From NCBI GenBank assembly GCA_947589205.1, contig CANQCJ010000013.1, positions 1 to 21,230 on the forward strand: DNA of 21,230 nucleotides, written 5' to 3'. This document shows, in pieces, positions 1 to 6,822 of the stretch. Made by a program: the position numbers and the translations under genes. The DNA is from an uncultured Ruminococcus sp. GTDB lineage: Bacteria; Bacillota; Clostridia; Oscillospirales; Ruminococcaceae. The notes beneath the pieces were generated by a model. It was not told where the DNA came from. It saw only the letters and a list, made by a program, of their open reading frames with translations, and did no database searches. Position 1 is the stretch's first letter; each line of letters starts with the position of its first letter.

Positions 1-1
1 C

Positions 2-52
2 GTCTGAACCGCAGGTCCAGACCGTAAGAGATCAAGGTGCGCCTGCGGCGCA
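2..52. repeat. GCA-triloop hairpin pair of the intergenic repeat family
   Basis: Two hairpins lie at the window edge. The first (2-22) has arms GTCTGAACC and GGTCCAGAC around a GCA loop, with one A-C mismatch. The second (38-52) has perfect arms TGCGCC and GGCGCA around TGC, so on the minus strand its loop is again C-GCA-G. Between them GTAAGAG (24-30) is the complement of the heptamer CTCTTAC seen at 12801-12815. The same hairpin recurs perfectly at 12779-12799, so this looks like a truncated copy of that element; the window edge may cut it. Confidence 0.7.
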
Positions 53-175
53 AATTTTGATAGATTCGTCCGCTTTGCGTATCCATAGTCTGATTTGACC
101 TCAAAACCTACAAATTCCGCGCCCGCGGCGGGTTATAATTATAAAAAGCCGTAACGTAAATTTTAAGGAGTAATT

Positions 176-1687
176 ATGAACAGACTCAAACAGATCCTGG
201 CGTTAAGCTTTGTCTGCTGCGCCGCGGCGTTTGTTTTTTCCGATGAGCTTGCCTTTGCCGAAGCCGATGAGACCGAAGCGGCGGATACTTCGTCGTATTA
301 TGAAGAGTTGCCGGAGGACAACGAAGGCTCTTTGCCTGACGTGACGGAGCAGCCTCCCGAACAGACGGAGGAATATCCGGAGACGGAAGAGCCGACGGAG
401 ATCCCGTCCGAGGAAACGCCCGAAGAGCCGTCGGTCGAGGAACCGACAGCCGAAGAACCGACGTCGGAGGAAACGGCGATCCCGCAGATAGACACGAGCG
501 GTTACACCGACAAGCTGAACGAGCTTGCCCAAAAGCAAGCCGATATCGAGCGGAAGCTCTCGGAGGGCGAGGACGCTATCGGCGATGAAAGCGAACGTCA
601 GATGCTGATACTCGACAAGATAAACACCCTCAACGAAAAGGCGCAGGTGATAAATTCCTACATGACCGAGCTGGAAACGAGCATTTCCACCGAACGTCAG
701 CAGACGGACGCGCTTAAAAGGGAAATAGATGCCGGGATAGCCGACTACAAAAAACGCCTCAGAGCCATGTACATCGCGGGGGATATGAGCTATACCGACG
801 TGCTGCTAAGCTCCGGGGATTTCTTCGACGTGCTCATGCGTTCGGAGCTTGTAAAAAGAGTAGCCGACCATGACGCGCGTTCTCTCGATACGCTTGTCGA
901 AAAAAAGAGCGAGTACGACCAAAAGACCGCAAGGCTGAAAAGCGAGATGAGCGAATATGAGGACAGCTCGCGTCAGCTCGAGGACGAACGCGCGGAGCTT
1001 GCCGAGCTTTACAATTCCAGCTCGGAGCTGAAAAAGCTCTATAAGGAGCAGCAGTCGCAGCTTGCGGAGCAGCAGATGATATATGAAAACGAGATCTATT
1101 CCTATGAGGGAATACTTGACGACCTGTTAAAGGGAACGTATGGAAACAACGACGATGAAGCGGTGCGGATAGAGACCGAAGCGCGCGCCGCCGACGCGTT
1201 AAGTGCGCTTCACGATTCGCTCAATGAGCGCATTGCCGCAGGCGAGGTAATACCGCCCTCCGAGTGTTCCTATACCTTTAAATGGCCCGTCGCGGGGCAT
1301 TACTATGTTTCCTCGGGAGTCGGCGCGAGGTGGGGAGCTTACCACAAGGGTCTCGATATTCCCGGCGAGAGCGGCACGCCCATTTTAGCTGCCGAAGCCG
1401 GCGAGGTCGTGCGGACTAACAATTCCTGCGTACACAATTACGGCAAAAACGCTTCCTGCGGCTGCGGCGGCGGCTACGGAAATTTCGTCATCATCGACCA
1501 CGGCAGCGGCTTCCTGACCCTCTACGGTCATATGTCGTCTACAGCCGTTGAGGTCGGCGACAAGGTGCAGGAGGGGGATATCATCGGACTTATGGGCTCG
1601 ACCGGCTTTTCCACCGGCACTCACGTGCATTTTGAGCTGCGCTATGACGGCTATGTGACCAACCCGGCTTCGTTTGTGAGCTTCTAA
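176..1687 (+). CDS. Secreted coiled-coil M23 family metallopeptidase (murein hydrolase activator/endopeptidase)
   Basis: A 503-residue exported protein that probably cleaves peptidoglycan cross-links or activates other hydrolases outside the membrane. Residues 1-28 form a signal peptide (basic MNRLK, hydrophobic core, likely cleavage after AFA). Residues about 30-105 are an acidic Pro/Glu/Thr-rich linker with EEPT-type repeats. Residues about 108-330 are heptad-rich coiled coil, as in EnvC/NlpD-like and clostridial CwlO-like proteins. The C-terminal LytM domain keeps the M23 residues: H390 and D394 (HKGLD), H452 (GHM), and H483/H485 (HVH), so it should be catalytic. A short Cys-rich insert (CVHNYGKNASCGCGGG) sits inside the domain. 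The start has AAGGAG five bases upstream, and TATAAT at 134-139 may be the -10, without a clear -35. The exact bond cleaved cannot be read from sequence. Confidence 0.93.
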   Translation: MNRLKQILALSFVCCAAAFVFSDELAFAEADETEAADTSSYYEELPEDNEGSLPDVTEQPPEQTEEYPETEEPTEIPSEETPEEPSVEEPTAEEPTSEETAIPQIDTSGYTDKLNELAQKQADIERKLSEGEDAIGDESERQMLILDKINTLNEKAQVINSYMTELETSISTERQQTDALKREIDAGIADYKKRLRAMYIAGDMSYTDVLLSSGDFFDVLMRSELVKRVADHDARSLDTLVEKKSEYDQKTARLKSEMSEYEDSSRQLEDERAELAELYNSSSELKKLYKEQQSQLAEQQMIYENEIYSYEGILDDLLKGTYGNNDDEAVRIETEARAADALSALHDSLNERIAAGEVIPPSECSYTFKWPVAGHYYVSSGVGARWGAYHKGLDIPGESGTPILAAEAGEVVRTNNSCVHNYGKNASCGCGGGYGNFVIIDHGSGFLTLYGHMSSTAVEVGDKVQEGDIIGLMGSTGFSTGTHVHFELRYDGYVTNPASFVSF

Positions 1688-1689
1688 CA

Positions 1690-1716
1690 GGCTGAACCGC
1701 AGGTTAAGACTCTAAT
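1690..1716. repeat. Degenerate copy of the GCA-triloop hairpin plus heptamer
   Basis: Starting two bases after the M23 stop codon, CTGAACC, GCA, GGTTAAG repeats the module of 12779-12799 with two mismatched pairs in the nine-pair stem (1690-1710). It is followed by CTCTAAT, which matches the YTCTNAC heptamer that also follows the other copies. It is not followed by a T-run, so it is unlikely to be a standard terminator. Confidence 0.6.
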
Positions 1717-1730
1717 CGAAAACGTTTTTG
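1717..1730. promoter_or_regulatory. LacI-family operator-like palindrome O1
   Basis: The perfect palindrome AAAACGTTTT (1719-1728) with central CG is the classic LacI/CcpA-type half-site pair. The same core appears at 2031-2038 and 2094-2103 next to a lacI-type gene. The centre is 311 bp from O2, so it could be an auxiliary looping site. AT-rich DNA makes chance copies possible, which keeps confidence moderate. Confidence 0.5.
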
Positions 1731-1769
1731 TAGGAAAACATTAGTGCGGTTTTGTTAATTTGTACATCT

Positions 1770-1791
1770 GCCCCGACGGATAGGTCGGGGC
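1770..1791 (+). terminator. Terminator-like hairpin downstream of the M23 gene
   Basis: Perfect 8-bp arms GCCCCGAC (1770-1777) and GTCGGGGC (1784-1791) enclose a 6-nt loop. The following tatgtgtgtatttt is T-rich but not a clean T-run, so termination efficiency is uncertain. It lies about 80 bases after the M23 stop. Confidence 0.5.
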
Positions 1792-1836
1792 TATGTGTGT
1801 ATTTTGACGATTAGCGGAATTTTCCATTAAATAAAC

Positions 1837-1863
1837 GGTAACAAATTACCACTTGAAAAGTGG
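1837..1863. repeat. Two adjoining small hairpins
   Basis: GGTAA/TTACC around CAAA (1837-1850) shares its last two bases with CCACTT/AAGTGG around GAA (1849-1863). The second is a perfect 6-bp stem with a T-GAA-A triloop, the same loop type as at 12712-12726 and, on the minus strand, 20264-20276. The remainder of 1688-2137 shows no gene; a 66-codon reading frame at 1906-2106 overlaps the promoter and operators and looks accidental. Confidence 0.45.
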
Positions 1864-1990
1864 ACTTTAAAGGTTACAAAACGGTTTCAGTCAGCCTGAA
1901 AATGTTTGCTAAAGTGCACAAAAATATATCAAAAAGTTAGTGCAAATCTCCATAATTTATTACACATAGCAAAAAAAATCGCAAAAAGAC

Positions 1991-2019
1991 TTGCATTTTT
2001 AGCGATTTTATTGTACAAT
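1991..2019 (+). promoter_or_regulatory. Sigma-A promoter of the lacI-sugar transporter operon
   Basis: A TTGCAT -35 (1991-1996) and TACAAT -10 (2014-2019) are separated by exactly 17 bases. The predicted start near 2026 lies immediately before an AAACGTTT operator, leaving a leader of about 110 nt with a CGCGCA/TGCGCG hairpin (2052-2071). The -35 is weak (only TTG conserved). Confidence 0.65.
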
Positions 2020-2028
2020 TTTCTTAAC

Positions 2029-2040
2029 GGAAACGTTTTA
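2029..2040. promoter_or_regulatory. LacI-family operator-like palindrome O2 at the transcription start
   Basis: AAACGTTT (2031-2038) lies about 12-19 bases downstream of the -10 hexamer, where a bound repressor would block initiation or early elongation. Its centre is 64 bp from that of O3, close to six helical turns, so both would face the same side of the helix. Confidence 0.6.
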
Positions 2041-2091
2041 AGAAGTCTCGGCGCGCACAAGGAGCTGCGCGGCTGCGGCGGAAAAAATCAG

Positions 2092-2105
2092 CGAAAACGT
2101 TTTTG
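2092..2105. promoter_or_regulatory. LacI-family operator-like palindrome O3 in the leader
   Basis: AAAACGTTTT (2094-2103) is identical in its ten-base core to O1 and lies 34 bases before the GTG start of the lacI-type gene. Its position suggests a roadblock or looping partner for autoregulation. Confidence 0.6.
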
Positions 2106-2137
2106 AAAGGCGTTCCGCTGAGAATGGGGGAACAAAC

Positions 2138-3151
2138 GTGGTCTCACTGAAAGACATTTCCGTTCGCTGCGGCGTTTCAATAGCGACGGTCAGCAAGGCG
2201 CTCAACAATCATAAGGACGTCAGCGTTATAACGCGCGAGCGCATAATCAAGACGGCGAGAGAGATGGGATATTTTCCCAACGCGCAGGCGCGCGCTCTCA
2301 AAACAAAGCGCACCTTCGACTTAGGCGTCATGTTTGACGAGGAGGCGGGGAGCGGACTTACGCACGAGTTTTTCGCGGCTATACTCAACAGCTTCAAGAC
2401 CGAGGCCGAGAGCAGGGGCTACGACATCACGTTCATAACGAAGGGTATCGGCGTGGTGAAGATGACGGCGTATGAGCACTGCCGTTACAGAAATGTTGAC
2501 GGGATAGCGATAATCTGCACCGATTTTTCCGACCCCGACGTTTACGAGGTCGTGACCGGAGATCTGCCGGTCGTTACGATAGATCATGTTTTCGACTGCC
2601 GCTCGGCGGTCGTTTCAAACAATGAATCGGGTATGGAACAATTGGTGGAATATGTGACCGCTCTTGGGCACAGGAGGATCGCGTTTATACAGGGCAAGCG
2701 TTCGGCGGTCATGGAAAAGCGTCTGAGCGGCTTCTGCAAGGCCTGCATGATGCGCGGGATAGAGGTAAGACCCGACTGGCTGGTAACTGCCGAATATCAC
2801 AGTCCCGCGTCGGCGTATAAGCTTGCGAAGGCTATGCTTTCTGCGGAGGAAAGACCGACCTGCATATTCATGCCCGATGATTTTTCGGCGATAGGCGGCT
2901 ACAACGCGGCAAACGATCTCGGACTAAGGATCCCCGAGGACGTTTCGATCGTCGGCTATGACGGGATAGCTTATGCGGAGTTTTTGCAGCCTAAGCTGAC
3001 GACCTATAAGCAGAACACCGTTGAGATAGGCTCGCTTGCGGCGCAGAAGCTTATTTCTACTATTGAATTACCCGCGTCGACCTTCGCGGAGGTCATAACC
3101 GTTGACGGCAGTCTTGTCAAAGGGGCTTCCGTGGCGGCGGTGAACGGTTAG
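2138..3151 (+). CDS. LacI family transcriptional regulator
   Basis: A 337-residue regulator of normal LacI length. Residues 2-48 are the DNA-binding domain: VSLKDISVRCGVSIATVSKALNN matches the LacI helix-turn-helix followed by the hinge (FPNAQARALKT). Residues about 60-330 form the periplasmic-binding-protein-like effector domain, with the familiar YDGIAYAEFLQPKLTT segment near the C-terminus. Translation starts at GTG 2138, seven bases after GGGGG (2126-2130); no in-frame ATG fits better. Being first in the operon with the binding protein and two permeases, it probably senses the imported sugar or a breakdown product and represses its own operon through the AAACGTTT sites upstream. The ligand cannot be inferred. 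Only 67 bases with no clear terminator separate it from the next gene. Confidence 0.93.
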   Translation: MVSLKDISVRCGVSIATVSKALNNHKDVSVITRERIIKTAREMGYFPNAQARALKTKRTFDLGVMFDEEAGSGLTHEFFAAILNSFKTEAESRGYDITFITKGIGVVKMTAYEHCRYRNVDGIAIICTDFSDPDVYEVVTGDLPVVTIDHVFDCRSAVVSNNESGMEQLVEYVTALGHRRIAFIQGKRSAVMEKRLSGFCKACMMRGIEVRPDWLVTAEYHSPASAYKLAKAMLSAEERPTCIFMPDDFSAIGGYNAANDLGLRIPEDVSIVGYDGIAYAEFLQPKLTTYKQNTVEIGSLAAQKLISTIELPASTFAEVITVDGSLVKGASVAAVNG

Positions 3152-3218
3152 GCATTAACTCCGGGCAACACGGTCCGGGAAAAATACACATAATGCGATT
3201 TTAAGGAGGAAATTTATT

Positions 3219-4745
3219 ATGGCAAATTTTAAAAGGGTCTTAGCGGCATCATTGGCGCTTTGCCTTGCCGGTTCGGTACTTACCGCCTGCGGCGATAAAG
3301 ATGAAGGCGGAAGCGGCAGCGGCGGAAAAGGCGGCAGCGGCGGCAGCAAGGGCGGCTCAAGCTATGCTTACAGCGAGGCTGCAAACAAAAAAGCTCAGGA
3401 GGTCGGCGACTTAAAGCAGACCAAGGCTGACAGGATCGAGCAGACCGCAGAGGGAAGCGAGACCTCCAAGAAGCAGCTCAAGATCTGCACCTGGAACAAT
3501 GAGTTCAAGAACAGACTTCGCGCTTACTATTCAAAGTATGACAAGGAAGCCTCCGGAATGACCGGAGAAACAGACGACAACGGCGACTACATAGTAGGCG
3601 AGCACGAGTATCTGACCGATGGCACAGAGATCATCTGGGTAACTACTCCGTCAGATGACAACGCATATCAGAACAAGCTCGATACCGACCTTGCGGGTCA
3701 GGCTGCTTCCGACGATAAGATAGATATGTTCCTTATCGAGGCTGACTATGCGCTCAAATATGTAAACGGACCTTATGTACTGCCCGTAAGCGAGCTGGGC
3801 ATCACCGATGACGAGCTTGCGGATCAGTATCAGTACACCAAGGACGTTGTTACCGACTCTAACGGCACTCTCGAGGGCGTTTCCTGGCAGGCTACTCCGG
3901 GTCTGTTCGCTTACAGACGCGACATAGCTAAGGAGGTTCTCGGAACAGACGATCCGACCGAGGTACAGGCTGCTGTTTCCGATTGGTCTAAGTTTGACGA
4001 GACCGCCGCTAAGATGAAGGAAGCAGGCTATCAGATGCTTTCGAGCTTCGATGATTCCTACAGGACCTTCTCTAACAACGTTTCTCACGCTTGGGTAAAC
4101 TCCAACATGGAGATCGTTATCGACGACAACCTCTTCACTTGGATCGACCAGACCAAGAGCTACACCGACAACGGCTACAACAATCAGACCTCTCTCTGGG
4201 ACGACCAGTGGTGCGCTGACCAGTCCGCAGCCGGTAAGGTATTCGGATTCTTCTATTCAACATGGGGCATCGACTTCACTCTGAAGGGCTATGCCGGCGA
4301 TGAGCTGTTCGGACAGTGGGCGGTTTGCCCCGGACCTCAGCCTTACTTCTGGGGCGGCACATGGATGTGCGCTGCTGACGGAACCGACAACCCCGACATT
4401 GTTGCCGACATCATGAGAGAGCTCACCTGCAACAAGGACAACATGGTAGCTATCACCAACGGAACTCAGGACTACACCAACACCGTATCCGGTATGACCG
4501 AGGTCGCTGCCGACTTCGCTTCCGACTTCCTCGGCGGACAGAACCACATCGCTCTGTTCTCTGAAGCTGCTCCGAAGATCGACGCTTCCAAGCTCGGACC
4601 GTATGACCAGGGTCTTAACGAGTCGTTCCAGGCTGCTATGAAGGACTACTATCTCGGAAACACCGCTTCTGTAGAGGACGCTATCGCAAACTTCTACAAG
4701 GCTGCTATCGAGAAGTATCCCGAGCTGAAGGTACCCACGGAATAA
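3219..4745 (+). CDS. Carbohydrate ABC transporter substrate-binding lipoprotein
   Basis: A 508-residue solute-binding protein of the family 1 (SBP_bac_1) type that should bind an oligosaccharide outside the membrane and deliver it to the two permeases downstream. Residues 1-23 are a lipoprotein signal peptide with lipobox LTAC, placing the lipidated Cys at C24. A Gly/Ser/Lys-rich tether (about 30-48) and a charged spacer follow, and the binding domain begins near residue 86 (KQLKICTWNNEF). Many Trp and Tyr residues (for example PYFWGGTWM) suit a sugar site. AAGGAGG (3204-3210) precedes the ATG. Codon use is more biased than in neighbouring genes (AAC, TTC, AAG, GCT, CAG dominate), consistent with very high expression. 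The specific sugar is unknown. Confidence 0.92.
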   Translation: MANFKRVLAASLALCLAGSVLTACGDKDEGGSGSGGKGGSGGSKGGSSYAYSEAANKKAQEVGDLKQTKADRIEQTAEGSETSKKQLKICTWNNEFKNRLRAYYSKYDKEASGMTGETDDNGDYIVGEHEYLTDGTEIIWVTTPSDDNAYQNKLDTDLAGQAASDDKIDMFLIEADYALKYVNGPYVLPVSELGITDDELADQYQYTKDVVTDSNGTLEGVSWQATPGLFAYRRDIAKEVLGTDDPTEVQAAVSDWSKFDETAAKMKEAGYQMLSSFDDSYRTFSNNVSHAWVNSNMEIVIDDNLFTWIDQTKSYTDNGYNNQTSLWDDQWCADQSAAGKVFGFFYSTWGIDFTLKGYAGDELFGQWAVCPGPQPYFWGGTWMCAADGTDNPDIVADIMRELTCNKDNMVAITNGTQDYTNTVSGMTEVAADFASDFLGGQNHIALFSEAAPKIDASKLGPYDQGLNESFQAAMKDYYLGNTASVEDAIANFYKAAIEKYPELKVPTE

Positions 4746-4779
4746 TTTGACTTGACGACAAAAAATATTTAATAGTTAG

Positions 4780-4807
4780 GATCGGGGCGGGGCAACCCGT
4801 TCCGGTC
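4780..4807 (+). promoter_or_regulatory. GNRA-capped stem-loop between binding protein and permease genes
   Basis: A 12-pair stem (4780-4791 with 4796-4807, three of the pairs G-U) is closed by a GCAA tetraloop. It lies 35 bases after the binding-protein stop and is not followed by a T-run. In many sugar ABC operons a stem here protects the upstream mRNA or partly terminates transcription, giving excess binding protein. That role is inferred from position. Confidence 0.65.
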
Positions 4808-4852
4808 TCAACTAATATAACGCTATAGTTAAAATTATAAGAGGGTGATCGG

Positions 4853-5791
4853 ATGCATAGAAAATCAGTAAGCTATGCAAAATGGGGTTATATATTCATT
4901 GCGCCTTTTTTCATAGTTTTCGCAATATTCACACTGGTCCCGCTGGTATCCACATTCTATAACTCTCTGTTCGAGAATTACACGGTAATGGGTTATCAGC
5001 AGATAGGACCTAACTTTGTCGGATTAGACAATTTCAGCACGATATTTGACGAGGAGAACGATCTCGGCAAATATTTTGTAAATACCTTTATACTTTGGAT
5101 CGCGGGCTTTATTCCCCAGATCTTCTTCTCACTTCTTTTTGCTTCATGGTTCACCGACCTCAGACTTAAACTCAAGACCGGAGCCTACAAGGTTATTTTC
5201 TATCTTCCGAACGTAATCATGGCTGCCGCTATGGGTATGCTGTTCTTCACGATGTTCTCGCAGAACGGACCTGTAAACAGCATTTATATGAAAATAACGG
5301 GAAGCGACGCGCCTTATATGTTCTTCACCCACGCAAATTCACAGAGAGCAATAATCGCGCTGATAAACTTCCTCATGTGGTTCGGTAACACTACCATAAT
5401 GCTTATGGCGGCTATAAACGGTATCGACCCGTCTCTTTACGAATCGGCTCAGATAGACGGCGCGAACCCGACGCAGACCTTCTTCAAGATCACTCTGCCG
5501 CTTATAAGACCTATACTTCTTTACGTTCTCATTACCTCTCTCATAGGCGGTCTCCAGATGTATGACGTTCCTCAGATAATCACTCAGGACGGACTAAGCT
5601 GCGACAGAACGAGTATGACGGTCGTAATGTATCTCCAGAGATACCTCTCAGTCAGCAAGAACTACGGTATGGCGGGTGCGCTTTCTGTTATCCTCTTTAT
5701 CGTTGCGGCTGTACTCAGCATGATCATCTTCACGACTGTACAGGAAAGAGAACCCAAGAAGAAAAAACCTGCGGCGAAAGGAGGTAAATGA
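4853..5791 (+). CDS. Sugar ABC transporter permease, MalF/UgpA type
   Basis: A 312-residue inner-membrane permease, one half of the channel used by the binding protein upstream. About six membrane segments are visible, starting with WGYIFIAPFFIVFAIFTLVPL after a short basic N-terminus. The EAA loop that contacts the ATPase is present as ESAQIDGANPTQTFFKITLP from E197. The C-terminus is strongly basic (REPKKKKPAAKGGK) and cytoplasmic. GAGGGTGAT (4841-4849) precedes the ATG closely. It is separated from the second permease by two bases, so the two are translationally linked. No ATPase gene follows, so a shared MsmK/UgpC-like ATPase encoded elsewhere is probably used. Confidence 0.93.
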   Translation: MHRKSVSYAKWGYIFIAPFFIVFAIFTLVPLVSTFYNSLFENYTVMGYQQIGPNFVGLDNFSTIFDEENDLGKYFVNTFILWIAGFIPQIFFSLLFASWFTDLRLKLKTGAYKVIFYLPNVIMAAAMGMLFFTMFSQNGPVNSIYMKITGSDAPYMFFTHANSQRAIIALINFLMWFGNTTIMLMAAINGIDPSLYESAQIDGANPTQTFFKITLPLIRPILLYVLITSLIGGLQMYDVPQIITQDGLSCDRTSMTVVMYLQRYLSVSKNYGMAGALSVILFIVAAVLSMIIFTTVQEREPKKKKPAAKGGK

Positions 5792-5793
5792 TC

Positions 5794-6669
5794 ATGGCAG
5801 CACCTGTTGATGCGGTAGGTCAGCAAAGCAATGCACGTTCACTGCTTATAAGAAGGATAATTTGCTACGTTATCCTGACGCTTTTTGCAGTGATAGCGCT
5901 TATCCCGTTTGCTATCCTGCTCGTAAACATGACGAGAAAAACAACGGATATCCAAAAGGGCTTCTCGCTGATCCCCGGCGACTACTTAATTAAAAACTTC
6001 AAAACGGTTATGTCAAAGCATGACTGGAAGATGCTCAACAGCTTGAAGAACAGCCTGGTCATTTCATTCAGTTCCTCATTGCTGTCGGTCTACTTCTCCG
6101 CGCTCACCGCGTATGCTATCCACGTTTATGATTTCAAACTCAGAAAGCCGCTTTTCACCTTCATACTGATGATAATGATGGTACCTGCACAGGTATCGGC
6201 TCTCGGTTTCGTAAACCTCATGAACAGCTGGCATCTCACCGACACATTTATCCCGCTTATCCTTCCCTCGATAGCAGCTCCCGCGACCTTCTTCTTCATG
6301 AAGCAGTACATGGACAGCTCGCTCCCGTTGGAAATAGTCGAAGCGGCGCGAATTGACGGAAGCGGCGAGTTCAGGACCTTTAATTTCCTGATAACGCCGA
6401 TACTCAAGCCTGCACTTGCAGTACAGATGATATTCACATTCGTTACGAGCTGGAACAACTACTTCATTCCCGCTCTGATACTCAGCGACAAGAACAAGAG
6501 AACACTTCCTATCGTTATCGGAATAATCCGCAGCGCGGACTATGCTTCGTTCGATATGGGTGCGGTCTATATGTCTATCGGTATCTCGATCATACCTGTT
6601 GCGGTCGTTTACCTGATACTCTCAAAGTTCATTATCCGCGGTATCGCACTCGGCGCTGTAAAGGGCTGA
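5794..6669 (+). CDS. Sugar ABC transporter permease, MalG/UgpE type
   Basis: A 291-residue inner-membrane permease pairing with the preceding gene. Six membrane segments are visible, beginning with IICYVILTLFAVIALIPFAIL, and the EAA loop is EAARIDGSGEFRTFNFLITP from E183. ATG 5794 is preferred because GGAGG (5780-5784) lies nine bases before it. ATG 5788, which would overlap the upstream stop codon, is only three bases from GGAGG and would add Met-Ile. The last residues (IRGIALGAVKG) match the family's usual end. It is the last gene of the operon, followed 13 bases later by a strong terminator. Confidence 0.93.
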   Translation: MAAPVDAVGQQSNARSLLIRRIICYVILTLFAVIALIPFAILLVNMTRKTTDIQKGFSLIPGDYLIKNFKTVMSKHDWKMLNSLKNSLVISFSSSLLSVYFSALTAYAIHVYDFKLRKPLFTFILMIMMVPAQVSALGFVNLMNSWHLTDTFIPLILPSIAAPATFFFMKQYMDSSLPLEIVEAARIDGSGEFRTFNFLITPILKPALAVQMIFTFVTSWNNYFIPALILSDKNKRTLPIVIGIIRSADYASFDMGAVYMSIGISIIPVAVVYLILSKFIIRGIALGAVKG

Positions 6670-6682
6670 TTAGAAAATACAT

Positions 6683-6720
6683 ACCGACGTCGTTCAAAGC
6701 GGCGTCGGTTTTTTGTTTTC
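6683..6720 (+). terminator. Rho-independent terminator of the sugar transporter operon
   Basis: Arms ACCGACGTCG (6683-6692) and CGGCGTCGGT (6700-6709) form ten pairs (one G-U) around a 7-nt loop and run into ttttttgtttt. Confidence 0.92.
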
Positions 6721-6736
6721 AGAAAATTTTCTGTCT

Positions 6737-6758
6737 TATGACCTCTGACCTCTAAAAG
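6737..6758. repeat. YTCTNAC heptamer tract
   Basis: Read as TTATGAC, CTCTGAC, CTCTAAA, this is a three-unit degenerate heptamer tract. Its end (CTCTAAAAG) parallels the right end of the composite element at 12829-12835 (TTCTAAAAG). It lies between the operon terminator and the kinase promoter and appears to be a fragment of the same repeat family. Confidence 0.5.
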
Positions 6759-6772
6759 CGCAGCGTTCTAGC

Positions 6773-6801
6773 TTGACATTCTGCCGGTGTTTTGGTATAA
6801 T
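6773..6801 (+). promoter_or_regulatory. Consensus sigma-A promoter of the pyridoxamine kinase gene
   Basis: TTGACA (6773-6778) and TATAAT (6796-6801) both match consensus exactly, with a 17-base spacer. The predicted start near 6808 falls at the AAGGAG site, so the leader would be very short. This promoter also rules out the upstream GTG at 6787 as the start codon. Confidence 0.9.
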
Positions 6802-6822
6802 AAAGTTAAGGAGAATGAATAT

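Noticed and set aside
1906..2106. A 66-codon frame in the lacI upstream region
   Set aside because: It covers the promoter and two operators, has no ribosome-binding site and has low-complexity composition.
6787..6822. A 12-residue N-terminal extension of the pyridoxamine kinase from GTG 6787
   Set aside because: It would begin upstream of the -10 box, so the codon would not be in the mRNA; ATG 6823 has AAGGAG in the right place.
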